The notes beneath the pieces are model-generated. The model worked only from the letters and a program-made list of their open reading frames with translations. It was not told where the DNA came from and made no database searches. Position numbers and translations under genes: made by a program. From Datura wrightii (lineage: Eukaryota; Streptophyta; Magnoliopsida; Solanales; Solanaceae), in the NCBI GenBank assembly GCA_035772735.1, contig JASDFA010000003.1:56540501-56604500 (forward strand): a stretch of DNA of 64,000 bases, in the 5' to 3' direction. The first letter of the stretch is position 1. Every line of letters starts with the position of its first letter. Shown piece by piece: positions 11,794-24,637 of the stretch.

Positions 11794-13659
11794 CAAACAT
11801 ACAATTCATGCAATTTACATCCCAACCTCGCTACTATGGTACGACAATTTAAGCTACGGTCATACCGATTATTCAATATTGCAAATCATCAAGAAAACAT
11901 GCATGGTCTTAACTATGCAATGACCTTCAATACCTTAAGACCTCCTAGACTTTAAGAATCGACTCTCGATATCGGCAAACTCATGCAAATCAGCTAATCA
12001 AGATATCCGACACGAAAATCAATCTTTCATCAAGCATGTGCCCTCACAACACAAGAGAATCTTCCCCTTTTTGCTCATGTGAGTCATAAACATTCAAACA
12101 GGGGCATGTACACACAATTTCACTCTCTCTCCCAAAAGAATTCACATGCATCATGTCGTGACCCATAAGCTTGCCCTTAGTGTACTACTCCACTAATATA
12201 AAGAAATGCAATGCAAGATCACGTAGGACTTTAATGGGTTGTAATGGAAGCTATGGAACTAGTAAATATTGGATTAGCCAATAATAGCCACTAGCATCCT
12301 TAAGCGCCTTTTCAACACATCCCATCACTCATGGACATTGTTTCTCTCTTTTTTTTTTCTTTTTTTCATCATCCCATTCTTGATGGTTTACTTTAGTGTG
12401 GCCCATTTCATTAAGCACACTTGACACAACAACAAAGATTATTCATGCACCTTCATTATCGTTTATTTATAACAAGTGCACCTTCAACCTTTTCTTTTCT
12501 TCCCTCACTCTGCTTTTCTTTTTCTTTTCACCTTTCTCACTCTTTGACACTTTGGGAAAATGATTTTCTTTTCTTAAGAGCTTAAGAGTTTTGTATAGAC
12601 TTTACGGCTAATGAAAAGAAGGAATTAAGCTCCGTTTACACTTTTTGGACAAAAAGAAAGAAAACAATCGGCTAAAGGCTCAAAGGGCTGACTAGGGTAT
12701 ACAATCACAGAAAGGGGGACATGACAAGAAAAAAGTAGAAACTCTCGGTTAAAACAAAGAAATGCCTACATCCTTTCCTACAATACACCTCCTTCATTTC
12801 GTTTTGTACACACACCAGGCAAGTTCTAGACACTTCACAATAGCATGGAATATCAATACCTCACTTCACACTTTATGCACATGCTCGATTCAAGATGTAT
12901 TCACAGACTCTTCAATCAGCTAATTACATGAATTCAAACATTAAGCCTCAATCACACTGAATCGAACTCTACCGCCTAGGTATCTCAACATATTTACAAA
13001 ATTGCATGCTTTCATACGAATCACCTTTGAATTTTGAATATCATGTACAACACGCAACCAAAATTTCGCAACCATATAGTAACTATAAGTTCCGGGATAA
13101 AATCCACCAAAGAGAAAAAAACTGAAAATTAATCGAAAAAAATCTACTCCTAACGACTACATTTCCCTTAAGACGGTCGTCATCCATCCATCATAGGGAA
13201 CAATCACTAGCTATGACTTCGGTTCAATGGGACTAATCTCGGTAAAAGAACCGAAAACAAACGCCGAGAAACCCAAAATTTAAAAGTTGAAAAATTTGCA
13301 AAATATCGATCATTTCGATAGAAAAATTATTTACAAAATATTTTAAATATGTACAAAATATTTTTAAAAATTTTAAAAATATCGATCATTTCGATAACTA
13401 AAATATGTACAGGGTCAGAATCAGTTAGCAACCATTCAACAACACACAGCAATTTCACGAATATTTACAAATACAGAACCATCACTTAAACAATTCACAA
13501 ATCACAGGGACAAACAACAGACACAATAACAGAGGAGAACATACAAACAAAACAGCCCATCCCAGCACCTAACTACTCCCACCCCACACTTAGTCCGAAC
13601 ACTGTCCCTAGTGTTCACAAAAATTAAATAACACAATTTTGGGTGGTGGAACTCCCTGA
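11794..13659 (-). other. B1 3' untranslated spacer
   Basis: This AT-rich non-coding stretch is also present in B2 (44644-46527) and, more loosely, in element A (22700-24600). Examples are GATGGATGGATGACGACCGTC and CAAGCTTATGGGTCA. It holds two copies of the 18-mer ATATCGATCATTTCGATA 76 bp apart (13303-13320, 13379-13396). I see no gene in it. Confidence 0.7.
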
Positions 13660-14892
13660 TCAGTCAAAGTATTCCACTTCTTCATCAGGTGCTGCTGCCT
13701 CATCTCCCATGTCCGAGTCGCCTCCGTCGTCATCATCAGACTCCACATCGGAGTCCTCCCGACGTGTCTCCTCGTCCGTGGGGACGTCATCATCTGTGGG
13801 CTCTACAAAGGCTGGCCCTACTCGGCATAGAGCCCTGGCGTTTTCGCCAAACGGGTAGTCTAGCTCGAGCTGCCATAGCTCCTCCTCCGTCGCTGGCCTC
13901 CCACCTATCCTTAGCTGGAGCATCTGCATCCCATACATCCACGCCATATACTGGTCATCACGAGCGTGTCGCTCGCCAAGTGTCAGCACTGGCCCGTGGG
14001 TGGTGTCGGGAGCCTTAGTTTTGGTAATATCTAAGGCCCGCCGCTCCAACTGCGGGATATAATCGAGGGCCTCCTCCTCAACATCGAGGCCCCTGAGAAA
14101 GGTGGTGAGTAGTCCACCGAAACCATACCTGTGCCCCTGGTGCAACCGGGCTCTCTTCATGGCGGATATAATAACCGCCCCGACATTGATCTCCAGCCCT
14201 TTCATCAGGGCGTACACCAGGCAAACACGGTCCCGAGTTACATCAGTCATATGTACCCCCGGGATGAGGCATGAGCAGACTATCTTAAGCCAGATTCGGG
14301 CTTCCCTGTTCATCTGTGAATAGGGCAGAGTCTGGTGGTAGCCCCTTTCTTTGTGCCTGCTCCATCTAGCTGTAGATCGGGCCCCACACAATGTGCGTCT
14401 GATGTCAGCATACGGTGGGGTAATGTTTAGCTGTCGGAGGACGTGGGCGTCTGTGTCCCGCGCTCCTATGATGGCATTGAGTTGGTGGGGCTCCAGAGTG
14501 ACTATCTGCCCTCTGATTTTGATGGTGTGGCTTCTGATTGATGGGTTCCAATTGGCATAGAACTCCCGAACCAAGTGCAGATTGCATTCCTTGGGCTCCT
14601 CAAATATGAAATTGAGCCCAGCTGCCTCGATCTAGTGAACCATTCTGGGGAACTCCTGTGCTAATGGTTCCCGTGCTATATGATCCTCGGGGAAATATTT
14701 GTTCTCTTTGTGCTTTGCATACCACTTTTTCCCCTCGTCCGTCACCCATCTTGTTCCATATTGGCGGCGCTGGCCGCGTGGAACTGCTGGTGCAGCTGGG
14801 ACTGCTGTGCCCAGTCTGAGTCTCTTCCTTCCGGTGCCTGAAGTTGATGCACCTTTCCCTTTATCTTGCCGGCTTGCCATTTTACCTGTCAA
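13660..14892 (-). pseudogene. B1 'putative plant transposon protein'-like ORF, one in-frame stop
   Basis: This 411-codon frame starts at ATG 14892 (MTGKMASRQDKGKG) and ends EEVEYFD at 13660. It has a basic N-terminus (GRKRLRLG) and a folded middle with FYANWNP, IRGQIVTL and LNAIIGARDTDAH. Further on are CLIPGVHMTDVTRDRVCLVY and LEINVGAVIISAMKRAR. The tail is very acidic (EDSDVESDDDDGG). The middle fits, from memory, the plant family annotated as putative plant transposon protein (PF20167), often found in Athila-type elements. The role is unknown. One TAG at about 14634 splits the frame; B2 reads through there. It lies where Athila elements carry an env-like gene, but no membrane segment is visible. 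Confidence 0.75.
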
Positions 14893-16223
14893 CCCAAGTA
14901 AACAAGCTCAATGTTAAGCTAAATAAATATTAACTTCGGCTAAGGTCGGGTTACGCTAGGTTACCCCACACTTAGTCCTTATCTACAGTTACAACACTAC
15001 GGCAAGAATATCTTTATCACACAAAACAACCAGCTATACAATCATGCTTAGTGCATTCAAAAGAAAATTCGACGGTATAACTTCTGCGTACTACTCAGAC
15101 TTCGTAAAGATAATCACAATCACTACCATCGCTAGCATTTTAACCATCGCACTTAGCAAAGAAAAACAAAGAAACAAAAACACAACAAAAATTTATATAC
15201 ATGAACCTATCCAACCAACTACTTTCGAACAAATTTCAACATTTCCCCCCAAACCCGAGAATTCGTCGTCTATTAACATCCTAACAATTTCGTACAACGA
15301 CTCATCTCATTCAACACGTACACCCCGGCATAGAATTCACAATTTAAACACATTTCTAACTTCACATTCAACAACAAGCCCTAGAATTGAGATTTTCAAT
15401 CAAATTTGAATAATTTATGCAATCGAGAAGTTCAAACGATCATAACGACATTTCGAACATTTATCAATCAACAAATAACTCGAATTCATGCTTAATTACT
15501 AAGCAGGGTGATTTAGCTCACCTCCCATGCTTAAAATCAAAGAAAATCGACAAAAACTTGAGAGGGAATCGGAAAACATACCTTGAAGTTGAAGAATCGA
15601 AGAAAAGTTGGTAATTTGTTGCCTTAAGCCGTGGCAATTTGATGGGGGAGGGGTTTTGGGATGTTTGGTCGCGTAAGAATTAGAAAATGAGGGGAAAAGG
15701 GGAGGTTCGGGGTTAAAAGGGTAGAAAAACGCGCGGGTCACCCGGCAACCCGGTGTGACCCGTCGCGATATACACAGCAACGTGTCACGGAGTGCATCGC
15801 GGTGCACTGCCTCCGTGACACGGAGCCATCGCGATAGCATTCTGGAAATTTTAAAATTTTCGGGTTATACCTCAACGTCTCACGGAGGGTAACGCGGAGG
15901 TCCTCCTCCGTGACACGGAGCTATCGCCCCAGCTCACTGTTTCTACATTTTATTAATTTTTCATACCTCGACTTTTCCTTCACGATTCCGTGCACATTTT
16001 CCTCCGTTTGACCTGAAAATCATCTCACTAAACAAAATTGGTTAGAATTATAGGTTTCACCTAACTAAAATCAAAAACAATAACTAAAATGAAAAATTTT
16101 GTAGTAAATTAAGAAAAAGAAAAAAAATCTATTTACACTTTACAAAAAGAAAGGAAATTTTTTTTCACGGGTTGCCTCCCGTGCAGCGCCTGGTTTACCG
16201 TCGCGGCTCGATGTCGTTTAAGC
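14893..16223 (-). other. B1 spacer between gag-protease and second ORF
   Basis: This stretch is non-coding. Just past the gag-protease stop it carries (reverse strand) GCGCTGCACGGGAGGCAACCC at about 16168-16190. Relatives have this landmark after the integrase end, so pol seems to have been removed precisely between protease and this motif. Another GTGTCACGGAG/CTCCGTGACACG inverted repeat lies at about 15781-15823. Confidence 0.65.
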
Positions 16224-18509
16224 TCAATTGTCCGCTAGGGTGATGGACGATTTCTCTCGATCACCGTCCTCCCCCCAGTAGTGCTTACACCTATCCGGTG
16301 GTCTTCCCATTAACTCTCGGGAATCCTTCATCTGCTTGTCATTACCATGATCAATCACATTGATCATCGAGAGTTCTTCATGCACCATCGGGAGCTTGGG
16401 TGCTTTGTACACATCGAACACCTCTACCTTGTCATGTTCTCGCATTGTGAGTTGCCCCGCAGCTACGTCGATTAATGCTTTCCCGGTTGCCAAGAAGGGA
16501 CGTCCCAAAATAAATGGGACTTCTGCGTCTGGTTCAAAGTCCCGAACGACAAAATCTACCGGGAAAATTAGGGAGCCAACTTGCACCAGAACATCCTCAA
16601 CAATGCCATCCGGCCTAGCTAAGGATCGATCCGCCAACTGCAAGATTACCGTTGTGGGTCTAGGACTCCCTAAACCCAACTTTCTGAATACCGAAGATGG
16701 CATCAAATTTATGCTCGCCCCCAGGTCACACAATCCACGAACTCGGATGCTCTGTCCAATAGTAAGTTGGATAGTAAAACTTCCAGGGTCTTTTAGCTTT
16801 GTGGGCAGTCTATTTTGGATCCGGGAAGTGCACTCCTCCGTTAAAGCCACCGTAGCATACTCAGTCAACCGAGTTTTGTTGGCCACGATGTCCTTTATGT
16901 ACTTGGCATATTTAGGCACTCCCTGCAAGACATCAACAAGAGGTAAATTAACATGTACCTGTTTAAGCACCTCCATGAATTTCTTGAAACACGCCTCCTC
17001 CTTGTGTTTCTTGAGTCGTTGAGGGAACGGGGGTGGAGGTCTTTCTGATTCAGCTTCTTTGGTATTCCCCCTTTCCAAACTTTTCTCCCCCTCAACTTTC
17101 GCTGCTCCCGAGTGTTGAGGTGGTCTTTCTGGTTCCACCTCTTTCAGCTGCAAACCACTCCTTGTGGTCACTACATTTACCTTCTTGGGATTCGAATCCG
17201 TGTCGCTTGGCAGTCCTCCTCTAGGCCTTGTATTTTGGGCACTAGCAAATTGCCCAAATTGATACTCAAGAGCCTTGGTAGCTAACTGATTGTTTTTCAC
17301 TTCGGCTGCCAATTTCACATAGTCAGCCTGCAATTGAGCTTGGTTAGCTATCATGGTCTTGAACATCTCCTCAATGCTGGGTGATGGTGGTGGAGGAGGT
17401 GCATTGTTGTTTCTGAATTGAGCTTGGTAGTTCTGTTGCCCTCCTTGATTCCTTTGCACACCCTGACCCGAACTTTGGCCTTGATGGTTGTTGCTACCCC
17501 ATGAGAAATTAGGATGATTCCTCCAATTTGAATTGTAGCTACTACCATACCGCTAGTGATTTCTTTGTGCATTACTCACAAAGTTTACCGAGTCAGGATT
17601 GGCTCCACAGCACTCAGCTGAGTGCTCGCTGCTTCCACACACTTCACACCACATCTGCTAGACTGCATTAACTGGAGCTGAAGGCTGGTTCAAAGTCATG
17701 TTGCTGAAGTGGTTGTTCAACTGATTTTGCAATGCAGCTATCTGTGCAGCGATAGTTGTAAACCCATCCACTTCAAGCACTCCTGCTGCTTTCTTTGTCC
17801 TACCTCGTGATGAATCAGCATTCCATTCTGGATTGCCCTGTGAAATCCGGTTCAACAAGGTATACAACTCCTCATAAGTCTTTTCCAGCGCTTGCCCTCC
17901 AGCTGCTGAATCTAGCAATATTTTGGTGTGGGGTTCCAAACCCTCAATAAATGTGTGCACCAACACCTCATTGGACTGATGATGATGAGGACAGTCCCAC
18001 AACATGGATTTAAATCTCTCCCAGGCTTGATATAAATTTTCTCCCTCTCTCTGTTTGAAACTTAGAATCTGACTTCTAAGTCTTGCTGTTTTACCAGAGG
18101 GAAAAAACCTTATCAAGAACTTCCGTGCAAGATCATCCCACGTTGAGATAGAATTTGGTGGCTCAGCTTTCAACCACCTCTTGGCTTCTCCTAGTAATGA
18201 GAACGGAAATAATGTAAGCCGAACATAGTCTGGTGACACTCCAGTGGGTATATAAGTGTCACTTATCTCCAAAAAATTTTGGAGATGCTGTTGTGGGTCT
18301 TCATGGGGGAGACCGGTAAATTGCCCGCTTGTGTGCAACAACTGCACCATATTTTGTTTTAGTTCAAATCTCCCTCCAGGCTTTGGTTTGCGGATACTTG
18401 ATGTAATATTATTGGCATGTGGGATTGCCACCTCGCGAACCGGCCGTGCTGCTGCTTCTTCGGGCACTAACACTGCCCTTACAACCGGTGGATTCTGTTG
18501 TTGCTCCAT
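16224..18509 (-). pseudogene. gag: B1 gag-protease, with stops
   Basis: This is an Athila-type gag fused to an aspartic protease. It is readable as 17658-18527 and 16224-17459 with in-frame TAGs between. The first ATG in frame upstream is at 18527 or 18509 (MEQQQNPP); the second matches the start in B2. The gag domain includes GLPHEDPQQHLQNFLEISDT, TLFPFSLLGEAKRWLKAE, ARKFLIRFFPSGKTARLR and QAWERFKSML. A zinc knuckle of CEVCGSSEHSAEC type follows. The protease shows LCDLGASINLMPSSVFRKLG (active-site DLG typical of Athila) and FILGRPFLATGKALIDV. The protein ends SITLADN with no RT. Confidence 0.88.
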
Positions 18510-18731
18510 GATCGTCTGTCTGAGCAACTGCAGCTTTCTTTAGAGAGCTTCTCTTCTCTTACTGTGAAATATACATTCTGGCTCTATATAAGATTCCACC
18601 AGCTCTTTGTCTCTTGCCAGTGTTCACAGCAATTAAGTCTGCAAAATACAGGCTAAGACCAAGTTGTCAACACTTGAGAAAAAAATAAAAATACAGTAAA
18701 TTAACACTTAAAACAAATTCACCAATTGCCA

Positions 18732-18750
18732 AGTCCCCGACAACGGCGCA
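18732..18750 (-). other. Primer binding site of B1, mutated
   Basis: On the reverse strand it reads TGCGCCGTTGTCGGGGA. This is two changes away from TGGCGCCGTTGCCGGGGA, the site seen intact in B2. Athila and Tat elements with this site are usually assigned tRNA-Asp as primer. It lies eight bases inside the LTR edge at 18758. Confidence 0.8.
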
Positions 18751-18757
18751 AAAAACT

Positions 18758-20122
18758 TGTTTGGTGTGTTATATGGGTATATAAAACAACACGCAAGTGC
18801 ACGTGGTCGAACAAGTAGTAAGTGGCTTTAGTAAGCCAAGTATCGATCCCATAGAGACTTGGTTTAAGTGCAATTTGCTCAAGTATACAATATTTTACCT
18901 CTAACTATGCTGACAACAACGTAACCAAAAAGTTGATAGTTTGTTTGATAAATTTTATACTAAAACTAAGAACAATTATCTACTTTGAATCTGAACTATG
19001 GATAAGAGCATGCTAAGGTTAACCGAACATGTAATGAAACTGATTATCATCATAAATTGGTTAATCTTTTCTTCCTGTTGCTAGCCAAGAACATTTTCCA
19101 AGAGATTAAAACTCTCGTATTTAATCTCACTTAAGAATCATGAACCATCCGTCTACATTTCTGTGATCAAATGCAATTCATGTTCCAGCCATACAATTCC
19201 GGTTCCTAAATTAACTAATACGACTTTCAGGTATATTTCTATCCTGAAAGCACATCAAAACTCAATTTTCCCAAACCAAGTAAAGAACAATATCCTATTA
19301 ATTCACAACTTTCCAATTTCGTGCTCTCTCGAGTGAAATCGAACTTTTTAGATGTACATTAATGTAGGCCACACACCAATGCAGTAAGAACAAGAATTAA
19401 TAGAACAACATGGAAGAAAAAGATAAAAAACCATATAATCAATAATCAAATTTCATCACAAGTGTTCATAACCTCAGCAAGGAGAGGAATTAGCCACTCA
19501 TTTGTGGATTAATCATCATAAAACGAGTGTTAATCATACAAGCAATTGAATTAGAGAAGAAAGAAAGAGAGAAAAAACCCTGAACTTTTTGTCCCTCAAC
19601 TGCCTGTAACCCACGTCCTTGCTCCACCAAGTCTGAATTCTGAAAAATGAACTTAAGTGTTCTATTTATACTGCTGGGAATTTTTCCCGGAATAATGAGC
19701 AACGTGTCACGGAGTGCATCGCGGAGCACTGCCTCCGTGACACGCCATGAACGCGGACCCTCACTGGAACTGGGGGTCCGGGAATTCAAGCTCAACGTGG
19801 CACGGCGTGCATCGCGGAGCACTGCCTCCGTGCCACGGAGCAAACGCGGACCTTCACTGGAAATTTGGTGAATTTTCACCTTCCAGGCAGAATGCCTCCG
19901 CGATGGCAGCATGACACGGCTCCATCGCGGAGCCCCTGTAATTCATGCTGTCCAATGCCTTTTCCCTTGCTCGCATCCAAGTCCAACTCCGATATCATCC
20001 AACATGCATTTTAGCTTCCTGAAATCACATTTTACCTGCAAAACAATGCTAATCATGTTGGTTAGTATAAATTCACATTTTATTACAAGTTACGTGAAAA
20101 TGTATACACATTACTAGATAAA
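18758..20122 (-). repeat. 5' LTR of B1, main part
   Basis: This is 1365 bp of the 1422-bp LTR; the remaining 57 bp are at 26080-26136, beyond element A. A reverse-strand TATAAATAG lies at 19662-19670. A GTGTCACGGAG inverted repeat (about 19704-19745) sits just upstream of it. It ends with ATAAA (20118-20122), the left target duplication of element A. Confidence 0.92.
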
Positions 20123-21559
20123 TGATCACGGGAAAAAATAGCATGCCCGAGATACGCTTTGTGACTTAAATTAGTCTTGTTTATCTAAGTTATTGTATAC
20201 ATTTTCATGTAATTTTATATGAAGTGAAGATATGTGCTAACCAACATGATTAGCCTTTGTTTTGTAGGTTTTGATGACTTTTGAGTAACTAATCCATGAG
20301 TTGGTGAAGTAGAGGCTTGGAAACGGAATTAACACGTGAACGTCGGCAAAGAAGAGGCACAAAACAGCCCACCTGCGTGTTGGCAATGTGCCACGACAGG
20401 AAGGCCGACCACAACAGCCCACCTGCGCATTGGCAACGTGCCACGGCAGGTTGGCTGCGCGACCAAGAGATGCCAACGAGCTGCCCAAGCAGCGTGACAC
20501 GCTGCCAACGCGGCAGGGTGCTGCCGGGGCCAAGTTCGGGTGATTTCCAGAGAGCCTCCGCGTCCGTAGCGTGTCACGGAGGCAGTGCTCCGCGATGCAC
20601 TCCGTGACACGTTGCTTGTTATTCCGGGAAAGAGTCCTACTACTATAAATAGCACACTTAAGTTTATTTTTCATAATTCAGACTTGGTGGAGCAAGGACG
20701 TGGGGTACAGGCAGTTGAGGGATGAAAAGTTCAGGGTTTTTTCTCTCTTTCTTTCTTCTCTAATTCAATTGTTTGTATGATTAACACTTGTTTTAGGATG
20801 ATTAATCCACAAATGAGTGGCTAATTCCCTTCCTTGCTGAGGTTATGAACACTCTTGATGAATTTTGATTATTAAGTATATGGTTTTTCATATTTTTCTT
20901 CCATATTGTTCTATTAATTCTTGTTCTTACTGCATTGGTGTGTGGCCTACATTAATGTACATCTAAAAAGTCCGATTTCACTCGAGAGAGCACGAAATTG
21001 GAAAGTTGTGAATTAATAGGATATTGTTCTTTACTTGATTTGGGAAAATTGAGTTTTGATGTGCTTTCCTGATAGAAATATACTTGAAAGCCGTATTAGT
21101 CAATTTAGGAACCGGAATTGTATGGCTAGAACATGAATTGCATTTGATCACAGAAATATAGACGGATGGTTCATGATTCTTAAGTGAGATTAAATACGAG
21201 AGTTTTAATCTCTTGGCAATTGTTCTTGGCTAGCAACTGGAAGAAAAGATTAACCAATTTATGATGATAATCAGTTTCATTACATGTTCTTTAACCTCGG
21301 CATGCTTTTATCCATAGTCCAAATTCAAAGTAGATAATTGTTTGTAGTTTAGTATAAAATTTATAAAACAAATTATTCAATTTTTGGTTATTTAGTTGTC
21401 AGCATATTTAGAAGTAAAATTATAGTATACTTGAGCAAATTGCACTTATTCCAAGTCCCTGTGGGATCGATACTTGGCTTACTAAAGCCACTTACTACTT
21501 GTTCGACCACGTGCACTTGCGTGTCGGTTATATAATACCCATACTACGCAGACCGAACA
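20123..21559 (+). repeat. 5' LTR of element A
   Basis: TGATCACGGG...GCAGACCGAACA, 1437 bp. A TATAAATAG box lies at 20644-20652. The inverted repeat CGTGTCACGGAG (20570-20581) and CTCCGTGACACG (20600-20611) lies about 30-75 bases upstream of it. A run of GCCACGGCAGG/GTGACACGCTGCC-type repeats precedes these (20380-20530). The ORFs at 20237-20674 recur in the other LTR and are not genes. Confidence 0.93.
20644..20652 (+). promoter_or_regulatory. TATA box of element A 5' LTR
   Basis: TATAAATAG stands at the same place in all related LTRs (25159-25167 here; reverse strand 11238-11246, 19662-19670, 44088-44096, 52551-52559). The transcript start would be about 30 bases downstream. It follows the palindromic GTGTCACGGAG repeat. 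Confidence 0.7.
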
Positions 21560-21565
21560 AGTTTT

Positions 21566-21583
21566 TGGCGCCGTTGCCAGGGA
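21566..21583 (+). other. Primer binding site of element A
   Basis: TGGCGCCGTTGCCAGGGA has one mismatch to the B2 site TGGCGCCGTTGCCGGGGA. It lies six bases after the LTR end. The leader to 21720 has no other recognised feature. Confidence 0.85.
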
Positions 21584-21720
21584 CTTGGCAATTGGTGAAT
21601 TTGTTTTAAGTGTTAATTTTACTGTATTTTTATTTTTCTTAAGTGTTGACAACTTGGTCTTAGTGTTTGTTTTAATTCTTTTTCATTTTATTTTTTTCTT
21701 TTGCGGATACCCTTATTGAC

Positions 21721-22668
21721 ATGACATCGTGGAATACAAATGGTATAAATGGTGGATACTCATATTTTAGCGAATCTTGTCTGAATTGTGGAGGACACCA
21801 CTTGTGGCAACACTGTAACACGTGCAATATATGTGGTGGTCAAGATGGCCATTGGGATGGCTGTCCGAATGCATATTCCCCTCCCCCAAGCCCCTACTAT
21901 GATCCTTCTGTTGTTTTTGCTGAATATAGGCATGCTGAAAATGAGGACTTGGGACGCCAAGCTCAAATAGAAGACATGCTGAAACAACTCCTGGAGCAAT
22001 CAGAAGCAATGAAGGAGGTGATGGCAGTATTGAGAATTCAGCAAAAAGAGAATGCAGAGGCTCTAGAAAGGATGAGCATCAAAGTCATGGAGATGATTGC
22101 TGAGGCTGAAGCTTGTGATAAATTGCAGGTGACAGTTTTAGCCGATATTCAAGAGGAACTACAAGAGGAAGACAAGGGTGAATTTTTGGATGAAGCCCAA
22201 CAATTAGAATCTCTTGAGTGTCCCCGTGATGGGCTCACACTTATGGAAAATCTACTCATGGAAGAAGAGATAGAGTATCCCCCATTTGACATTAATGGAG
22301 AGATAGATGTCGATGCTGAGAAGGTGTTTACAAGTAAGGAGGTCAAGCACAATGCATTTTCGGAGTTGAGGTTTATTGGACCACACTCGAAGCATTTCTC
22401 GACATTAAGTTTGGTTGAAAACATAGAAATAGAGCCTTCCAAGCTTATAGAGAAATGTCTATAGGAGGACCAAGCCTCGTATATTTTGAAATTTGCTAAC
22501 TCAGAGAGACAAAATGACTTCGCTTACTTAAGGGCCAATAGGTTCAAAAAGCAACATCTACTGCTTGGTCCTTATAATTTTTCACCACCACCCCTGGAGC
22601 ATAAGAGGAAATTAGAGAAGAAATTAGGGGTGAGATTCATATCCTCAAGGTGGAGGAAAAAGCGGTGA
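21721..22668 (+). CDS. Element A zinc-knuckle/coiled-coil protein, one in-frame TAG
   Basis: The frame starts at ATG 21721 (MTSWNTNGING), the first ATG after the PBS leader. It is open for 247 codons to a TAG at 22462-22464, then stays open in the same frame to TGA at 22668, about 315 codons in all. The N-terminus has two Cys/His clusters, CLNCGGHHLWQHC and CNICGGQDGHWDGC. Both resemble retroviral zinc knuckles; the first has the CGG-H spacing of Athila gag. A long charged helical region with likely coiled coil follows (about residues 70-145), then an acidic region and a basic C-terminus (FISSRWRKKR). No capsid, protease or pol motif is visible. It may be a cut-down gag nucleocapsid; the function is unproven. 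Confidence 0.6.
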
Positions 22669-24637
22669 AACTGGATACGTCGTGCCGCGACGTAAAATTA
22701 GGCGCTGCTTGGGAGGCAACCCAAGGGTACCATTTTAATTTCTTGCATTTAAGTTGATTTTATTTATTTTTCATCTTGTGTTGTTTTGGTGGAAATCTAA
22801 GCACAGATGGAGGGGAAGTCTGAGTACTCGTGGAGGAGGAAGCTAACAAGCATGGAAGAGAAAAAGTGTGGGGTCGAACACCTACTTGTGCAAAGTTGAA
22901 GGAAGGCATGCTATTAGCTAGGCCTAATGGCCTCAGGGAGTATTTCTCACCCTTTTTAAATTTTAATTTGATGCTATGAGGACATAACAGGATTCAAGTG
23001 TGGGGTGAGGGAAATTTCAAGGGAAATTTCAAAAATTTTTGTTGTGCTTAACGATTTTTGGTGAATGTAATGCTTGTGAGAAATTTGAAATTTGAAAAAT
23101 TTGAAAATTTTTTGTGAATTAAGCATGACTTCCTCACCCGTTGGTTTTTCTTTTTGGTTCTTTTCCGACGGGGGGTCTTTGAACCGAAAAATAAAAATTT
23201 TATTTTTCTTTTCTTTGTCTGTATATAAGGTTTTTAATCATAGTTAGGGACTGTTTCCAACGATGGATGGATGACGACCGTCTTGAGGAAAAATTAGTCG
23301 ATAGGTTTTGGGTTGTTGAAACCATAACTAATTGGTGCTTGATGTTCTTGTTATGTGCTATACATGGTTGTAAGATGCAAGTATGTTCAGTGTGAAGCAT
23401 GCAAGTGTATAACTTTGTTTGAGACACTTAGGCTCTTGAATTTGACTCAATATGATGGAAGCTTAATTCTGAATTCTTGTGATTAGCTGAGTAAGAGTCT
23501 GCCGAATGTGTCTTGAATTGAGCATGTGCCATGAGTGTAAGGTTTTTGAGTATTCTGTGCTATTGTGGAATGTCTAGAACTTGCCTGGTGTGTATATAAA
23601 ACGAAATGAAGGATGTGAATTGTAGGATATGATTTAGGCATTTCTTTGAATGAACCAAACTTTTATCCCTCATTATACCTACCTTGAAAAATTAATCCTA
23701 GTTAACCCCATTGAGTCTTGAGCCTATTCTTTGATAGCTGCAACATAAGCTTAATCTTTTTCTTTCATTAGCCTTGAAATTGAACCAAAACTCCTAAGCC
23801 CTTAAAGGAAAAATCCGAAAGAGGAAAGGAGTGAGAAGAATGAAAAAGAAGGGAAAGTGGCAATTGTAAAAGTGGAGAAAGGTCGAGGGTGCACTTGTTT
23901 GAATATGGGTGAGTATTAGTAGGGAGTAAGAAAATAAATAAATGAAAAGTTACTTATAGAACTCCTTACTAATAAGCTAAAAGTGCCTAAAGAAAGGGGG
24001 GAACAAAAGAGGAAAAAGAAAGATGAAAAGAGAAAAAGGTGAAGTGAGGGAAGGAAAGTTTGTAATGAAGGTGTGATGTATTAAAAGCGCTTAGGAAAGA
24101 TAGTCATTATTACTGATCATAATAGTACTTACCCGCACCTGAGTTACATTACAACCTAAAAAGTCCTACTTGATCTTACATTCATACATCCTTAAATCAG
24201 TGGAATAAAATACTAAGGGCAAGCTTATGGGTCATTACATGATGCATGTGAATTCTTTGTGAGAGTGAGTGTAATTCTATGCATGTACCCACACATGTTG
24301 TGATATAAAAATTGTTTTTGCATGTGAAATTGGGTAACTCTCTTTCCGTGAGGGGCACATGTTGAATGAAGGATATAATTCATGTGGGATTTCTTAATCA
24401 GTTGATTTGCATTAGTTTCCTAAGATTGAGAGTCGATTCTTGAGGTTAAGAAGTCTTAACATAGTTGTACTTCATTTCAATGATCAAATCAGGCATGCTC
24501 TATTTTTAGCTTGTATCTTACGTAATCATTATAGCCGTAACTTGAATTATCTTGCTAAATTAGTTATATGGGAGTCTCCATATGCATGATATGTAAAAGG
24601 TTGTTCGAGGACGAACAAGGCTTTAAGTGTGGGGTTG
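22669..24637 (+). other. Element A 3' spacer with hairpin and polypurine tract
   Basis: This stretch is non-coding. GGGAGGCAACCC (about 22711) follows the ORF, as in B1/B2. The rest is AT-rich and shares blocks with the B1/B2 spacer, such as GATGGATGGATGACGACCGTC near 23261. TTGTTCGAGGACGAACAA (24601-24618) is a perfect 7-bp hairpin with AGGA loop. AAGTGTGGGG (24625-24634) is the likely polypurine tract before the LTR at 24638. Confidence 0.75.

Noticed and set aside
13660..14892. Calling the second B1/B2 ORF an envelope gene
   Set aside because: It has the position of env-like genes in Athila elements, but no signal peptide or membrane segment is visible; the acidic tail and plant-transposon-type motifs fit better.
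16360..17022. Forward ORF of 220 codons opposite the B1 gag-protease (and 49486-49905 opposite B2)
   Set aside because: It is the antisense shadow of the conserved protease region.
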